Shown here: in pieces, positions 1-10,022 of the stretch | Numbering within the stretch: position 1 is the first letter of the stretch | Layout of the letters: every line of letters starts with the position of its first letter | Origin: Apoderus coryli | Lineage: Eukaryota > Arthropoda > Insecta > Coleoptera > Attelabidae | Assembly (NCBI GenBank): GCA_911728435.2 | Contig: OU452213.1 | Location: 1,157,834-1,221,833 of the forward strand | Reading direction: 5' to 3' | DNA length: 64,000 nt | Position numbers and translations under genes: made by a program | Notes under the pieces: model-generated | Seen by the model: only the letters and a program-made list of their open reading frames with translations | The model's database searches: none | Told to the model about the DNA's origin: nothing

Positions 1-46
1 CAGTTTAATTTTACTTGAAGAAAAAATCAATAAAAAAAACACCAAG

Positions 47-304
47 ATGCCTGAATGCTGTCCACCATGTTGCTCACCATGTAATTGTGTCCCATTAGCA
101 GTGTGTCCGTGCTGTCCACCGCCGCCATGTCCATGCGCTCCTGTGGCAGTCCCATGTGTGCCACAAGCCTGTGTGTATGTACCAGTACTGACGCCGTGTC
201 CATGTCCTTGCCCATGCCCATGTCCCCCTTGCGACAATGGGAAAAACGGTAATGGGAATGGTTCAAATGGACGATCCAATGGAGACCAATGTTCTTCATG
301 TTAA
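47..304 (+). CDS. Small Cys/Pro-rich protein 1 (85 aa)
   Basis: An 85-residue product with 21 cysteines. Residues 4-62 consist of CC-P-P-CC blocks and a CPCPCPCPC run, followed by a Gly/Asn-rich linker (about 63-80) and a terminal CSSC. There is no signal peptide or membrane segment. The ATG follows an A-rich leader (aaacaccaag ATG), and an AATAAA lies at 419-424, so this looks like a compact single-exon transcript. Composition resembles the male-germline Mst84D/Mst87F class of sperm-tail proteins in flies, but low-complexity Cys/Pro repeats cannot prove orthology. Two similar genes lie at 750-944 and 2677-2832 on the opposite strand, suggesting a diverging local family. It could instead be a metal-binding or structural (cuticle or eggshell) protein. 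Confidence 0.7.
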   Translation: MPECCPPCCSPCNCVPLAVCPCCPPPPCPCAPVAVPCVPQACVYVPVLTPCPCPCPCPCPPCDNGKNGNGNGSNGRSNGDQCSSC

Positions 305-418
305 ATGGTAGATCGTCTTTTTGTAATGTCCAAAATGTATGTTTGTTAATTGTCTTTGTAATGTTTTATTTGTGTTATAAGTGTAATTATGTGGATGTGT
401 TTAATTTTTGTATATTTT

Positions 419-424
419 AATAAA
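419..424 (+). promoter_or_regulatory. Polyadenylation signal AATAAA
   Basis: Canonical hexamer about 115 bp after the stop codon of the 85-aa Cys/Pro-rich gene. Confidence 0.6.
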
Positions 425-559
425 AGTTATTTTAATTACAACACATTTCTGCCTGGTTTTGTAGGTGTTCATTTTGTAATCAATTTGTTTTGGTTTTAGT
501 AAACAAAATTAGTTTAAGAGATGTAATAAAATATCACTTTGTTATTAATTGTATGGACC

Positions 560-630
560 TTAACACTAAATAATTGGCTGCATCACCGTAAGGTGGAGGC
601 CACACCGAGAAGAAGAAGACCTCATCCCTC
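560..630 (+). repeat. Short relic of an RTE-type LINE 3' end
   Basis: A segment reading ...caccgtaaggtggaggccac... followed by GAGAAGAAGAAG resembles the terminal 30-40 bp of the RTE copies at 26340-26400 and 49850-49900, where the last codons run straight into a GA-rich simple tail. Too short for certainty. Confidence 0.3.
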
Positions 631-702
631 ATCTAAACTCAGCTGTTCTAAATTGACACATGACACATGAAAAGCCCTTTTTTATTTTGATTTTCAAGAC
701 AA

Positions 703-708
703 TTTATT
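703..708 (-). promoter_or_regulatory. Polyadenylation signal of Cys/Pro-rich gene 2
   Basis: TTTATT on the plus strand (AATAAA on the minus strand), about 45 bp downstream of the minus-strand stop codon at 750. A second copy lies at 681-686. Confidence 0.5.
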
Positions 709-749
709 ACTTGCTACGAATTACGAATACAAAATCCAATATTTTAATA

Positions 750-944
750 TTACAATAACCTTACATTAGGTGGACATGGACAGGGTACTCGATTCGGAGG
801 ACATCCGGGTGGACAACAAGGCACCAATTTGTTGACAAACATAGCTGGGACAGCTCCGGGTACGTTGTAGAACAGGCACGGCAGTGGGGGACAGCACGGG
901 GTGCAGCATGGAGTTGGAATCTTACATTTGTTGTCTTCTTCCAT
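750..944 (-). CDS. Small Cys/Pro-rich protein 2 (64 aa)
   Basis: The start is the ATG at 944-942 (context acaATGG); the upstream in-frame codon at 968 is GTG and is not used here. The 64-residue product starts MEEDNKCKIPTPCC and has CC-TP-CC-PP-LPC at the N side and PCCPPGCPP...PCPCPP at the C side, separated by a hydrophobic stretch (LFYNVPGAVPAMFVNKLV). The motifs match its neighbours at 47-304 and 2677-2832. Only part of the protein is Cys-rich, so it may have diverged further than the others. Function unknown; a germline or structural role is inference from composition only. Confidence 0.55.
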   Translation of the reverse strand: MEEDNKCKIPTPCCTPCCPPLPCLFYNVPGAVPAMFVNKLVPCCPPGCPPNRVPCPCPPNVRLL

Positions 945-968
945 TGTTATTGTAAGTTTTATTTGCAC

Positions 969-1676
969 TAGAATTCTGAGCTTGTTTTTCGTATTTTTTT
1001 TAAATTATTTTGAGTGACGTTCTGATGACTAATTGTCAAATACTATGTCAAAATCAAGGGTTTCTTTAAAATTAGAAAAGTGTACAGAGCATCCCAAGTT
1101 ATTCCTGTTCATTCTCCTTAAATGTTCGTTTCTACCCCAATATATCTACTGCAGTAAATTATATGAAGGGTTTGTTTCAGGTTTTGAATTGGTACCATCT
1201 TCAGGATATACGAATAAGCATAATACGACTAAAGGAGAACCACGTTTGTTGGTTGGAAAGAAGATTTGTTTGACACTAACATTTTTGTAGTTATTAAATT
1301 GTATTAGTATTAAGGAATCACAAAAACGAGTTTAATAATAAAATTTATTATAAATAAGTATGAGTTTTTTTTGTATCCTGGAAAACATAAATTACACCCC
1401 AGGGACACATAAGAAAAGAGGTGCAAGATATCGTTAATTTCAATTTCTTTAAAATCACAATTTCGTACCAGAACGCATAAGTTTAAAGAGGTGAATTTAA
1501 AGTATATTACCCCAAAAAACAAAGTTTTATTTATGTATAAAAATAGAGCAAAGGCTACAACAGACCATTTAATAATATAGTATTAGTATGTTAACTTTTG
1601 ATACGGTCGTAACAAATTATAATCTCCATTGATACGACCGTACCAAAAATGTATTGGTTGGTATGTATTCTATTCG
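969..1676. other. Non-coding spacer between Cys/Pro genes
   Basis: AT-rich DNA. Open frames at 1033-1290 (+) and 1310-1522 (-) lack codon bias, homology or splice context and are not called. A degenerate, isolated copy of the tandem-repeat unit lies near 1455-1505. Confidence 0.5.
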
Positions 1677-2136
1677 CGATTTCGTACGAGGAACACATAA
1701 GTTTAAAGAGGTGAATGTAAAGTATTAGAGCAAAATCTCATTTTCTAAAAATCACAATTTCGTACCAGGAACACATAAGTTTAAAGAGGTGAATGTAAAG
1801 TATTGAGGAGAGCAAAATCTCATTTTCTAAAAATCACGATTTCGTACCAGGAACACATAAGTTTAAAGAGGTGAATGTAAAGTATTAGAGCAAAATCTCA
1901 TTTTCTAAAAATCACAATTTCGTACCAGGAACACATAAGTTTAAAGAGGTGAATGTAAAGTATTGAGGAGAGCAAAATCTCATTTTCTAAAAATCACGAT
2001 TTCGTACCAGGAACACATAAGTTTAAAGAGGTGAATGTAAAGTATTAGAGCAAAATCTCATTTTCTAAAAATCACGATTTCGTACGAGGAACACATAAGT
2101 TTTAAGAGGTGAATGTAAAGTATTAGGAGAGCATTT
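1677..2136. repeat. Tandem repeat array, alternating 78/82-bp units
   Basis: The landmark ttcgtac recurs at 1681, 1759, 1841, 1919, 2001 and 2079, so spacings are 78, 82, 78, 82, 78. The 82-bp units differ by a gagg insertion after agtatt. Each unit carries cataagtttaaagaggtg and a run tctcattttctaaaaatcac. The alternation implies that the array last expanded as a ~160-bp dimer. The final unit decays near 2136. Confidence 0.9.
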
Positions 2137-2342
2137 TTTTTACATGTTCGTCTATGATGAGAAGATACGTGTCTCCGTGTGCAGAATGCCTCAGACCTTA
2201 CAAGATACATGTGGCACCACCTATCCCCTATATACATAATGAATAAATTCTACTGCTAAATCATAGATGGTGCCACCTTTTCAACAGAAAATTAACTTTC
2301 GAAATTTGATTAATAAAAAAAACAAAATCAATTCGTTATATA

Positions 2343-2832
2343 CTTTATTAATAATGGTTTTCACATCTTTATATATTTTTATTACACAAACTAAATTACG
2401 ATAAAATAAAAGTATTAAAAAAATCATTCAATTTCCCTTTTTTTTTGTTTGTACATTTTTTTAAACAAAACATAATTAAGTATTAATCAATTTTTATAAA
2501 ACTTTCGAATCAACATCATTTTCATTTCGAAGGTCCCGACATCGATGTAAGGCTTCAGGCCCTGAAAGATACAAAAAAATTAAATTAAAACCAAGCCAAA
2601 GCAACGGATAGGCAACACTAAAAAAGTACAAAAATTGAGAGCTGTCATAGATGACAGGTTGGTTTACTTACATTCGTTAGCAGGACGGAGGGCAGCACGG
2701 CGGACAGCAGGGGGCACAGCATGGGGTGCAGCAAGGCACGTACACGCACGGCATACAGCAGGGCACACAGCAGGGCACGCAGCACGCTGGTGGACAGCAG
2801 GGTGAGCAGCAAGGCGGGCAACCTCCACACAT
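2343..2832 (-). other. Transcript model of Cys/Pro gene 3 with an intron in the 3'UTR
   Basis: After the stop codon at 2677-2679 the minus strand reads CGAAT|GTAAGTAAAC, a strong donor at about 2672. A matching acceptor (tgtatctttcag|ggcctg) lies at about 2562. The downstream exon carries AATAAA (TTTATT at 2343-2348 on plus). The intron would be about 110 nt, entirely in the 3' untranslated region. Confidence 0.45.
2677..2832 (-). CDS. Small Cys/Pro-rich protein 3 (51 aa)
   Basis: ATG at 2832-2830, stop TAA at 2679-2677. The 51-residue product contains 22 cysteines and 15 prolines in a repeating CC-x-P pattern (CCVPCCVPCCMPC...CCTPCCAPCCPPCCPPSC), with a single tyrosine in a central PCVYVP. 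The same CVYVP motif occurs in the 85-aa neighbour at 47-304, supporting common descent. It is below many gene-caller length limits and overlaps a longer Leu-rich open frame on the same strand that I judge spurious. There is no signal peptide. Likely a disulfide- or zinc-rich structural protein; a sperm-tail role is inference from its resemblance to the Mst84D class. Confidence 0.7.
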   Translation of the reverse strand: MCGGCPPCCSPCCPPACCVPCCVPCCMPCVYVPCCTPCCAPCCPPCCPPSC

Positions 2833-3228
2833 TTTTCTTCTTGTTTTAGTTTTACCGTTGGGTCTTGAAAAATAGTTTGTGTTTAGTTATTTGAGTTTAT
2901 TAAAAATTTCACTAGAATTTTGATTGTGTTACTTGTGAGCCGAAAAAGAATTTGGAATGATATAATAATTATTTGTTTACACGTTGTCTAGGAGATTCTT
3001 TTTTTTTATTTAATGGCAACTAGAAATAAATGTACTTGAAACAAAAATCGTAATTTGATGGTATTTATTGATTTCTGGTTTTGACATTTCTGTCAAATTA
3101 AATTTAATTATGATTGATTAGTGCAAGTTTAATTTTTTTAATTTTTTTTTTTTAAGAAATTTTTTCGGGATATACCATTAAATTTATCGTGAATTTCATT
3201 ATCAAGCATTTTAATAATATCCAACACC

Positions 3229-5783
3229 ATGGCCTGCGATACATTTGTGCAACAACTAAAGTCGTTAATATGTGAATATGAGAGCTCAAGGTACGTCTTT
3301 GCTTTATATTATAACAATGCGTAGTAAGTACAATAACTTCTATTACACTATGCCGACGTTTCGTTTGTTAATATTCTAATTTTTTACAATTTTTTTTGTT
3401 CGTTGTTAAACAGTAGTGTTTTAAACTAGCCCTGAAGATGTTGGAATATATCGACGAAACGTCGGCATAGTTTAATACAAGTTGTTTTAGTTTTCCTAAC
3501 CCCGTTAACCTTTATTTTTATTGTAGACATCTGCTATTTTTTATTTAAATAATAAGATTACTTTGACTCCTATTTCACTATTTACGAACGCCTATGCATG
3601 CAAGTTTTTTATGATACATTTCATAGGTTATATTATATCAAAGCTATAAATAACTAGTCAATATTTCTGTTATGTTTAGGAAATATGTTTAATTTTAGTT
3701 TTTTAACCCTTTTTTTACACGCCAATGTGATCTATTTTTTCTTTTTGTTAAATGTTTGAGGTTATATTATGTTAAATCAATGAAAAATTACTCAATTTTT
3801 CGTAGAAGTTAAAGTACTATAATTTTTTTAATTTTTGAACCCTTTTTTAAACCTCTTGTCTACGCTCAATGTTTTCCAAAAGTTAACCAAAACTTGGAAA
3901 TATCCCATAGTATTTTTGTACCAAATTTTTTAAAAATCTGTTAAGTGAATTTTGAGTTATCGTAGATACAGATGTTTTGACCCTTTTTTAGACTTTTCAC
4001 GGACGCCTATGATACATAATTTTTTTTGTCCTGTATTCTTAACATCTTCTGGAAAAGCTAAATATATAATTTTTACAGTCTAATTTTTTTTTACCCTTTT
4101 TACACTATTTATGTACGCCTATGTAAACAAGTTTTATTATGCTGCATTTTGTAAGTTATCTTATAGCAAAACTATATATAATTAGCCCATTTTTCTGTTA
4201 TGTTTGGGAAATATATTGTTTTTTCATTTTTGATCCCTTTTTACACTATTTATGAACGCCTGTGTGAACCAATTTTTTATGTGTCATTTTTTAAGTTATA
4301 TTCTATCACAACTATGAAAAATTATTCCTTATTTCAAATAAGTTCATACAGGAACTATTTTTTTTAATTTAACCCCTTTTTCCACTATTTAGGAACGCCT
4401 ATGTAAGCAAATTTTTTATAATACATTTCATATTTTATATTCTATCAAAGCTATAAATAAATAGTCAATATTTCCGCTATGTTTAGCAAATATGTTTTTT
4501 TTTTAGTTTTAAGCCCCTTTTACACTCATTTCGAACGCCAATGTGATCTAATTTTTTATGGATATTGTTTTAGGTTAAACTCTATTAAACCAATGAAAAA
4601 TTATTCAATATTTTGGATACGTTTAAAAAATATGATTTTTTTAAAATTTTGAACCCTTTTTTATAGTATATTTGTACCTTTTCCGGTTATACTTGCAATT
4701 TTTATTTTAAATGTAACACCCTGTATATTTTTTGGATCCTTTATTGGGAATTTTTTACCTAATTTAAACACTCGTAACCGCATTTTATCAAATGGCACAA
4801 CTATAAATAAGCCTCCCTGTTAGTTGTGCGATATACTTACCCTATATAATGTAGATAAAAACCGAAATGATTCTCTGCTAATTAAAACATAATTATGTTG
4901 CAGTCAGCCACCACCACTGGTATGCCCGCCTATGCTTAAACCATGTGCAGTGGCGTGCATGGTATGTCCACCACCAATTCTAGCACCGACTGTACCACAA
5001 CCTGTCAAACCGCTGTCACTACCATGTCCATCACCGCCTGAAGAGGTAAGAGATAAAAACCAAGTGATAAGTGAAGAAACTGTCAACTGTCATGTAGATT
5101 TGACAACACAGCACTTAAGCGTCTTCTAAATAATGTTTTCAGCCAAAAATGACTGAAGAGGAGGCGGAACGCAAGCGATATTCAAATTTCTACAACAATT
5201 ACAACGTAGATTGGCATGCTGAAAGTGCATGCCAAGATAAACCTGGAATAAAGGATCCACGAAAGGATAGATGTAAGGGCATGACAATCGACGGTAACAA
5301 TCCATGTTGTGAAGACTACCGATTGAAGAAGAATCGAGAACCCGAAGATAAAGGATGCCCAACAGGTAACTAACGTTCATTTTTCCGTTGAGTTTTGATA
5401 GGAAACATCTGATTGTGACACACTCGTACAGTGCGCCATGTTGCCAAATTTTACTTACTGAGGTCACCTTGAAAACGCGACGCCTGTGACAACTGATTGA
5501 TGTTTTATTATTGTTTTTAAATGTTCTTTATTTTTCAGGATTTAAACCGTGTAGCATGAAGATGTTCCCGCCGAAGAACTGCCATCCTTGTGGGGTTTGG
5601 TGTGCAGAAATACAACCGTGTCCACCAAAGCCGAAGAAAAGAGTAAGTAAATACCAACCGGGACCATGCCGGCGGCCATGTTGTAAACATTGGAAACCGG
5701 AAACTGAATGTAAATATGATGAGCCTTGTAAGGCGCATTGTTTTAATCATCCGCCTGGGATAAAACCGAAAAAACGCTATTAA
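3229..5783 (+). CDS. Four-exon Cys/Pro-rich protein (223 aa)
   Basis: Exons 3229-3290, 4904-5045, 5143-5365 and 5539-5783 join in frame with GT-AG introns (672 nt, 223 aa). The start ATG has context caccATGG. Exon 1 encodes a short helix (MACDTFVQQLKSLICEYESS). Exon 2 is Pro/Cys-rich (PPPLVCPPMLKPC...). Exon 3 is acidic and charged (TEEEAERKRYSNFYNNYNVD) with CC and C-x-K pairs. Exon 4 is basic and Cys-rich (PCRRPCCKHW...GIKPKKRY). AATAAA signals follow at 5786 and 5798. I do not recognise a named family. Its position beside three Cys/Pro microgenes and shared PCxP/CC motifs suggest a related structural role. A possible internal donor (aga|gtaagt near 5641) could give an alternative C-terminus. 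Confidence 0.65.
3347..3471. repeat. Small foldback repeat with 17-bp perfect arms
   Basis: actatgccgacgtttcg at 3347-3363 is the exact reverse complement of 3455-3471, with looser pairing extending outward. The right half contains cctgaagatg...cgaaacgtcgg, a motif type I have seen dispersed in animal genomes. It lies in intron 1 of the four-exon Cys/Pro gene. Confidence 0.7.
3540..4690. repeat. Degenerate ~140-bp tandem array in an intron
   Basis: A unit containing ttttgaccctttttacactatttatgaacgcc-type sequence followed by ttttttatg and a tataaataat...attttctgttatgttt segment recurs with its acgcc landmark near 3587, 3719, 4003, 4114, 4256, 4395 and 4535, with weaker copies near 3868 and 4680. 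Spacing is about 110-150 bp. The array fills most of intron 1 (3291-4903). A reverse-orientation homologous block lies at about 31430-31920. Confidence 0.75.
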
Positions 5784-5785
5784 AT

Positions 5786-5803
5786 AATAAAGAGTTTAAT
5801 AAA
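5786..5803 (+). promoter_or_regulatory. Twin polyadenylation signals
   Basis: AATAAA at 5786-5791 and again at 5798-5803, directly after the stop of the four-exon Cys/Pro gene. Confidence 0.6.
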
Positions 5804-6332
5804 AGAACATTTTTTTTTAATGTTAACCTGACTTTCTGGAAAAAATGTTATTTTAAAAAACAGATGTTTAAAGTAGCATTTTTTCTGCAGAACCACTGTT
5901 TAGTGTTAATAATTCTTCTGATTTTTATTTTAGAAATACATCCAATAAGATCATCTTATCAGAAAATGAATTTGAATGGGAAAATAAAATTTTGAATAAA
6001 TTTTATTATCACTAAACATACTTTTTTATTTTTAAGCTTAAGTCCCAATTTGACTGTTTAATTTCCATTTTTAAATTGATTGGTCTCAATTTCAAGTTGG
6101 TAAGGGTTAGTTTTGACAACAAGCCTTTGGTGTAAAATTCTATTCACTAGCAAATTTTCTGCTAAACGCTATGGTCATTTCTTAGACATAATTATTTTAT
6201 ACAGTATGAAACTAAAACAGCCTGTAAACACTTACTTTGACACTAGATATATAAATAGCTAATATATATCTACAAGTATATTATTTTAATATAATTATTT
6301 GAACCTTAAAGACATAAACTATTAACAATTAT

Positions 6333-7857
6333 TTATAATCCGGGCATTATAAAAGCAACATTATCCAAGGTACTCATTAGTTGTTCAGGAGTACAGCAAT
6401 TTTCTTGTAATTCAGGAATTTGTTGTGTGAGACATAGTAATGGACCCAAAGCACATAGGAGAGAATCCAGAAGTACAGAAAGACTTCCCGAAACAGCTAT
6501 TTGACCCTAAAACAAAAGTATAGAGTATTATAATATTTATACGAATGTCTAAACAACTAATTTATAGGATTAGACACTAACCTCATGTTCTTTGAGTCGC
6601 TCACCAATTATTGTCAAACTTTCGCCTAATAGTTTAAGATGTGCAGCAATATCTATTGGTTTAATACCGTTTACTTTGAAATTGTCTTTATTGTTCGCTG
6701 TGCTTCCGCCTCGTGGGCTTTCCGGTGATATTTGGACGTTTTCGTACAGTGGCTGAATAAGGGTGAACACAATTAGTAATTTATAAGTACATTGAAATCT
6801 TAATTTGACCAGAATTTCTACCTAAACTGATAATATTTATTATTTGCTTGAAAAACAAAAACAGGAAAATATAATCAACAAGTAACATAACATAACCTCT
6901 TTTACTCTAACCTAAAAAAACTCTTCTTCTTGACATTGGCTTAGTAGTTAAGATGCATAGAACACATTATAGAACCTATTACTACGCTGTTCCATTTATC
7001 TAACCCTCACATTTAGAGTGAGTTAACATATCACTAGTAATAATGTACTTACTGGTTGGAATGCTGCCAGAGGCCCTGCTGTAATTTTTCCAACTGCCAA
7101 TTTTTTGTTTGTGCTCAATTTTGCGATGTTTCCTAAAAGTAGACTAAACCTAGTTAACAAAATATCTAATACAAACAGCCAGAGTGAGATATCCAATGAA
7201 TACTATTAAAAATGCCTTACCTTTTTCAGTTTTCGATTTAGTTTTCTCTTTCATAATTTTGCCATCTTTAATTACCAGCTGTTTCTTTTTACTGTCCAAT
7301 TTTTTAAATCCCCCAGTCGCATTATTATCCTCAAATTCACTGTCAGACTCTACAGATTCATCAATACTAGATTCAGTTGCATTTGCATGCGGCTCATATT
7401 CACTGCCGTACTCTGAATCACTCATATGCGGTGGGTGGTCCTGTTGATGTAAGAACGTGTCGAAATTTTGTTCTTTGTTGAACATCTGCAATAGATTAAC
7501 AAGTAGGTATTGTCTATTACAGTATCGGATATGTATTTAACATATTACATCGTCGAATTTGTTGACAGGTTTTTTGACAGGCGTTGATTCAAATTGTGTG
7601 TGCGGTGGTAGAGATTCAGCTTTTTTTGCAGCCGTCATTTGACGTTTAGTAGTAAATGAACGTTCAATTTCGTCTGGTGATTCAAAATCCATTAGTTTTG
7701 ATGACTTTTTACGAACCCTACCGCTCCGTGAGACACCAGTTACTTCCAGATCTTTATTTGAAAAAGAGACAAGTAAACTGATGAAATGTGCATTTTTATT
7801 ATATTTAAAATAAGAATTACCTTCGGTTTTAGGTTTTTTAGCAGCAAAATTATCCAT
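6333..7857 (-). CDS. HMGXB4-like nuclear protein, HMG box not found
   Basis: Six exons on the minus strand: 7821-7857, 7549-7751, 7221-7485, 7053-7132, 6582-6752 and 6333-6506 (930 nt, 309 aa; all junctions in frame). The N side carries [20 protein letters not shown]. The middle is acidic ([10 protein letters not shown]...[12 protein letters not shown]) then Lys-rich. The C-terminal ~110 residues read [20 protein letters not shown], then [20 protein letters not shown], and end AFIMPGL; this matches the conserved C-terminal domain I recall from HMGXB4 (HMG2L1), a chromatin-associated protein. No HMG box is encoded between the two conserved ends. The first intron (63 nt inclusive of its phase) is itself open, so retention would not break the frame. 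Transcribed divergently from the xylosyltransferase at 8649. Confidence 0.8.
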
Positions 7858-8648
7858 GATTAGTTATTACACCTAAAAATAATAGTTAACTATTTTTGTT
7901 TACGATTTTTATAGGTTAAGTTTATTGTCATTTTCTTTTATTAGTAGCTTTCCTTTTATGTCAAATATCAGATATTTTCACTAGAACTCTATTGATCTTC
8001 TTCAAATTATTGGCCTCCTGCTATTTTAATAGCATACAGCCAGCGTTTCTAACTCTATTGCATAAATTAAATTTTTTATACGAAATTCAAACCAAGTGCT
8101 AGTTGGTTCTAGATAGAGCATTGGCCTTTCTTCTTTCTTTATATTCTCAGGCATTGGCACATGTCAAATGTCGATTGTTACTGTTGCCAACTCAAGCAAT
8201 TTTTGCTGATATCTGGGAAAAAATGTATATAAAAAACTGATAGGAAAATTTTCATTTTCTAAAGTCTACTAAACTACTAGTTGGACTCGTTATTTCGAAG
8301 ATATTTTGGTACTTTTTTGGTTATTTTCGACGCTAAACCAATACTTTAACTTTTGTCGTTAAGTAATTTTTCATACGAGAAAAGTTGACAAATTTATTGG
8401 CAACACCGCTACCTATCGATATCACTCTGAAATCTAAATAAACATAACTTTTTAATTTTAATACAATAGAAGCAATGTTTATGAAATCATTTAAAATTTT
8501 GTAACTGCGAAAATAAATAGTTATAGTTAGTTAATATTGAATAGGAATTCTAAATACAAGTCGCAATTTAATGCCAATAAATTGTGCTACTTGTAACTGT
8601 TGTTTGCAATGGCTATCTAAATTTTAATTTTTAAAATAGTGTCGCAAC
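7858..8648. promoter_or_regulatory. Divergent intergenic region, likely shared promoter area
   Basis: About 790 bp separate the oppositely oriented starts of the HMGXB4-like gene (-) and the xylosyltransferase (+). It is AT-rich, with no recognisable coding or repeat feature and no clear TATA box. Confidence 0.4.
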
Positions 8649-10022
8649 ATGTACTTTGTTTGCAAGAAAATACAACTAAAACTATATACATATTTACTAT
8701 ATGGAATTTTCCTAACAGTTTGTACAATAATATTTTACTTTTACACAACGAAACATATAGGTAATGATCACAATGTAAAACCATTTGAACTTCATACAAT
8801 AAATAATAATATAAATATTAAGATACCGGTTAATACCAAAAACGAAGATCCTGTTAAATTTAATCAGTAAGTCGGTATGAATTGTATGTTACAAAATTGT
8901 TATACTTAATTGCTTTTTAGGAATGATATTGTTATAGCTGTAGTAGCCTGCGGAGACAGACTACGTGAAACATTGATGTTATTAAAATCTGCTTTAATGC
9001 TTAGTAAAGAAAAACTAAATTTCATTGTGCTAGCTGAAGATGAGTTGATAGAAAGCTTTAAAGAGAAGTTAAACGAATGGCAAACCTTTACAAATGACGC
9101 ATTTAATTTCAAAATACTACCCCTGAGATTTCCTAAAACTGATGCGGATGAATGGCGAAAACTATTTAAACCTTGCGCAGCACAAAGATTGTTTCTTCCT
9201 GATGTTTTGCAAGATGTAGATTCAGTTTTATATATGGATACTGATACATTGTTTTTAACACCTGTAGAGACTGTTTGGGAGCATTTTAAGCGATTCAACA
9301 AGACTCAAATGGCAGCGTTAGCGCCAGAACACGAAGATGCAAATGTATCATGGTATAATAGATTCGCCAAGCATCCCTATTATGGAAAACTAGGTAGAAT
9401 CGTCTGTTGTATTGGTACACCTCAGAGAGTATAATTTGTTGTATCTATTATAGGGGTTAATTCAGGTGTTATGTTAATGAATCTTACCAGAATGCGTGCG
9501 TTTCAGTGGACTGAATATGTCGTGCCAATTTATAAAAAGTACAAACTACAGATCACTTGGGGTGATCAGGATATTATTAATATTATATTCCATTACCATC
9601 CAGGTAAATATATAGGTAGGTACCTAGGTGGTAAATCAATTGAATTACGTATTTTAGGTAAGTTATATGTGTACCCCTGTAACTACAACTATAGACCAGA
9701 CCACTGTATGTACACGAGCGTCTGTAAAGCAGCTGAAAAAGATGGGGTTCTTGTACTACACGGTTCTCGGGGATTTTTCCATTCAGAAAACCAACCAGTG
9801 TTCCAATATGTTTTTAAAGCATTTGAAGAAGTAAGTTGTGTGGATCTTTTGAATATCTTACGTCCTAATTATGGTATAATCTAGTTTCAGCTAGGTGGCG
9901 ATATTTACAAAGAATTCTATCAACCACTTGAATCGTATTTAGAGAAGTTTGAGAATACTAATTGTGGCCATATTCGTGAGGCTTTTTTGAAAAACTTGAG
10001 ACAGTATTTAGATGTCGACTAA
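8649..10022 (+). CDS. shams: Glucoside xylosyltransferase (shams / GXYLT family, GT8)
   Basis: Five exons: 8649-8866, 8921-9393, 9454-9603, 9658-9830 and 9891-10022 (381 aa). Type II membrane protein: a hydrophobic segment at about residues 12-31 (LYTYLLYGIFLTVCTIIFYF) follows a short cytosolic tail. The GT8 catalytic domain starts NDIVIAVVACGDRLRETLML; the DXD metal-binding motif appears in VLYMDTDTLF, followed by NSGVMLMNL, TWGDQDIINI and a C-terminal LHGSRGFF (His-Gly motif). This is the family that adds xylose to O-linked glucose on Notch EGF repeats in the secretory pathway. Intron 3 is only 54 nt and open in frame; removing it gives HYHPG-KLYVYPC, which fits the family better than retention. 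An AATAAA lies at 10298-10303. Confidence 0.88.

Noticed and set aside
1033..1290. 85-aa plus-strand open frame
   Set aside because: No composition bias, family motif or transcript signals; lies in an AT-rich spacer.
1677..2136. CRISPR-like interpretation of the regular repeats
   Set aside because: Units are contiguous tandem repeats with no unique spacers, in a eukaryotic genome.
2645..2830. 61-aa Leu-rich open frame on the minus strand
   Set aside because: It is an out-of-frame reading of the 51-aa Cys/Pro gene, whose regular CC-P pattern is far more convincing.
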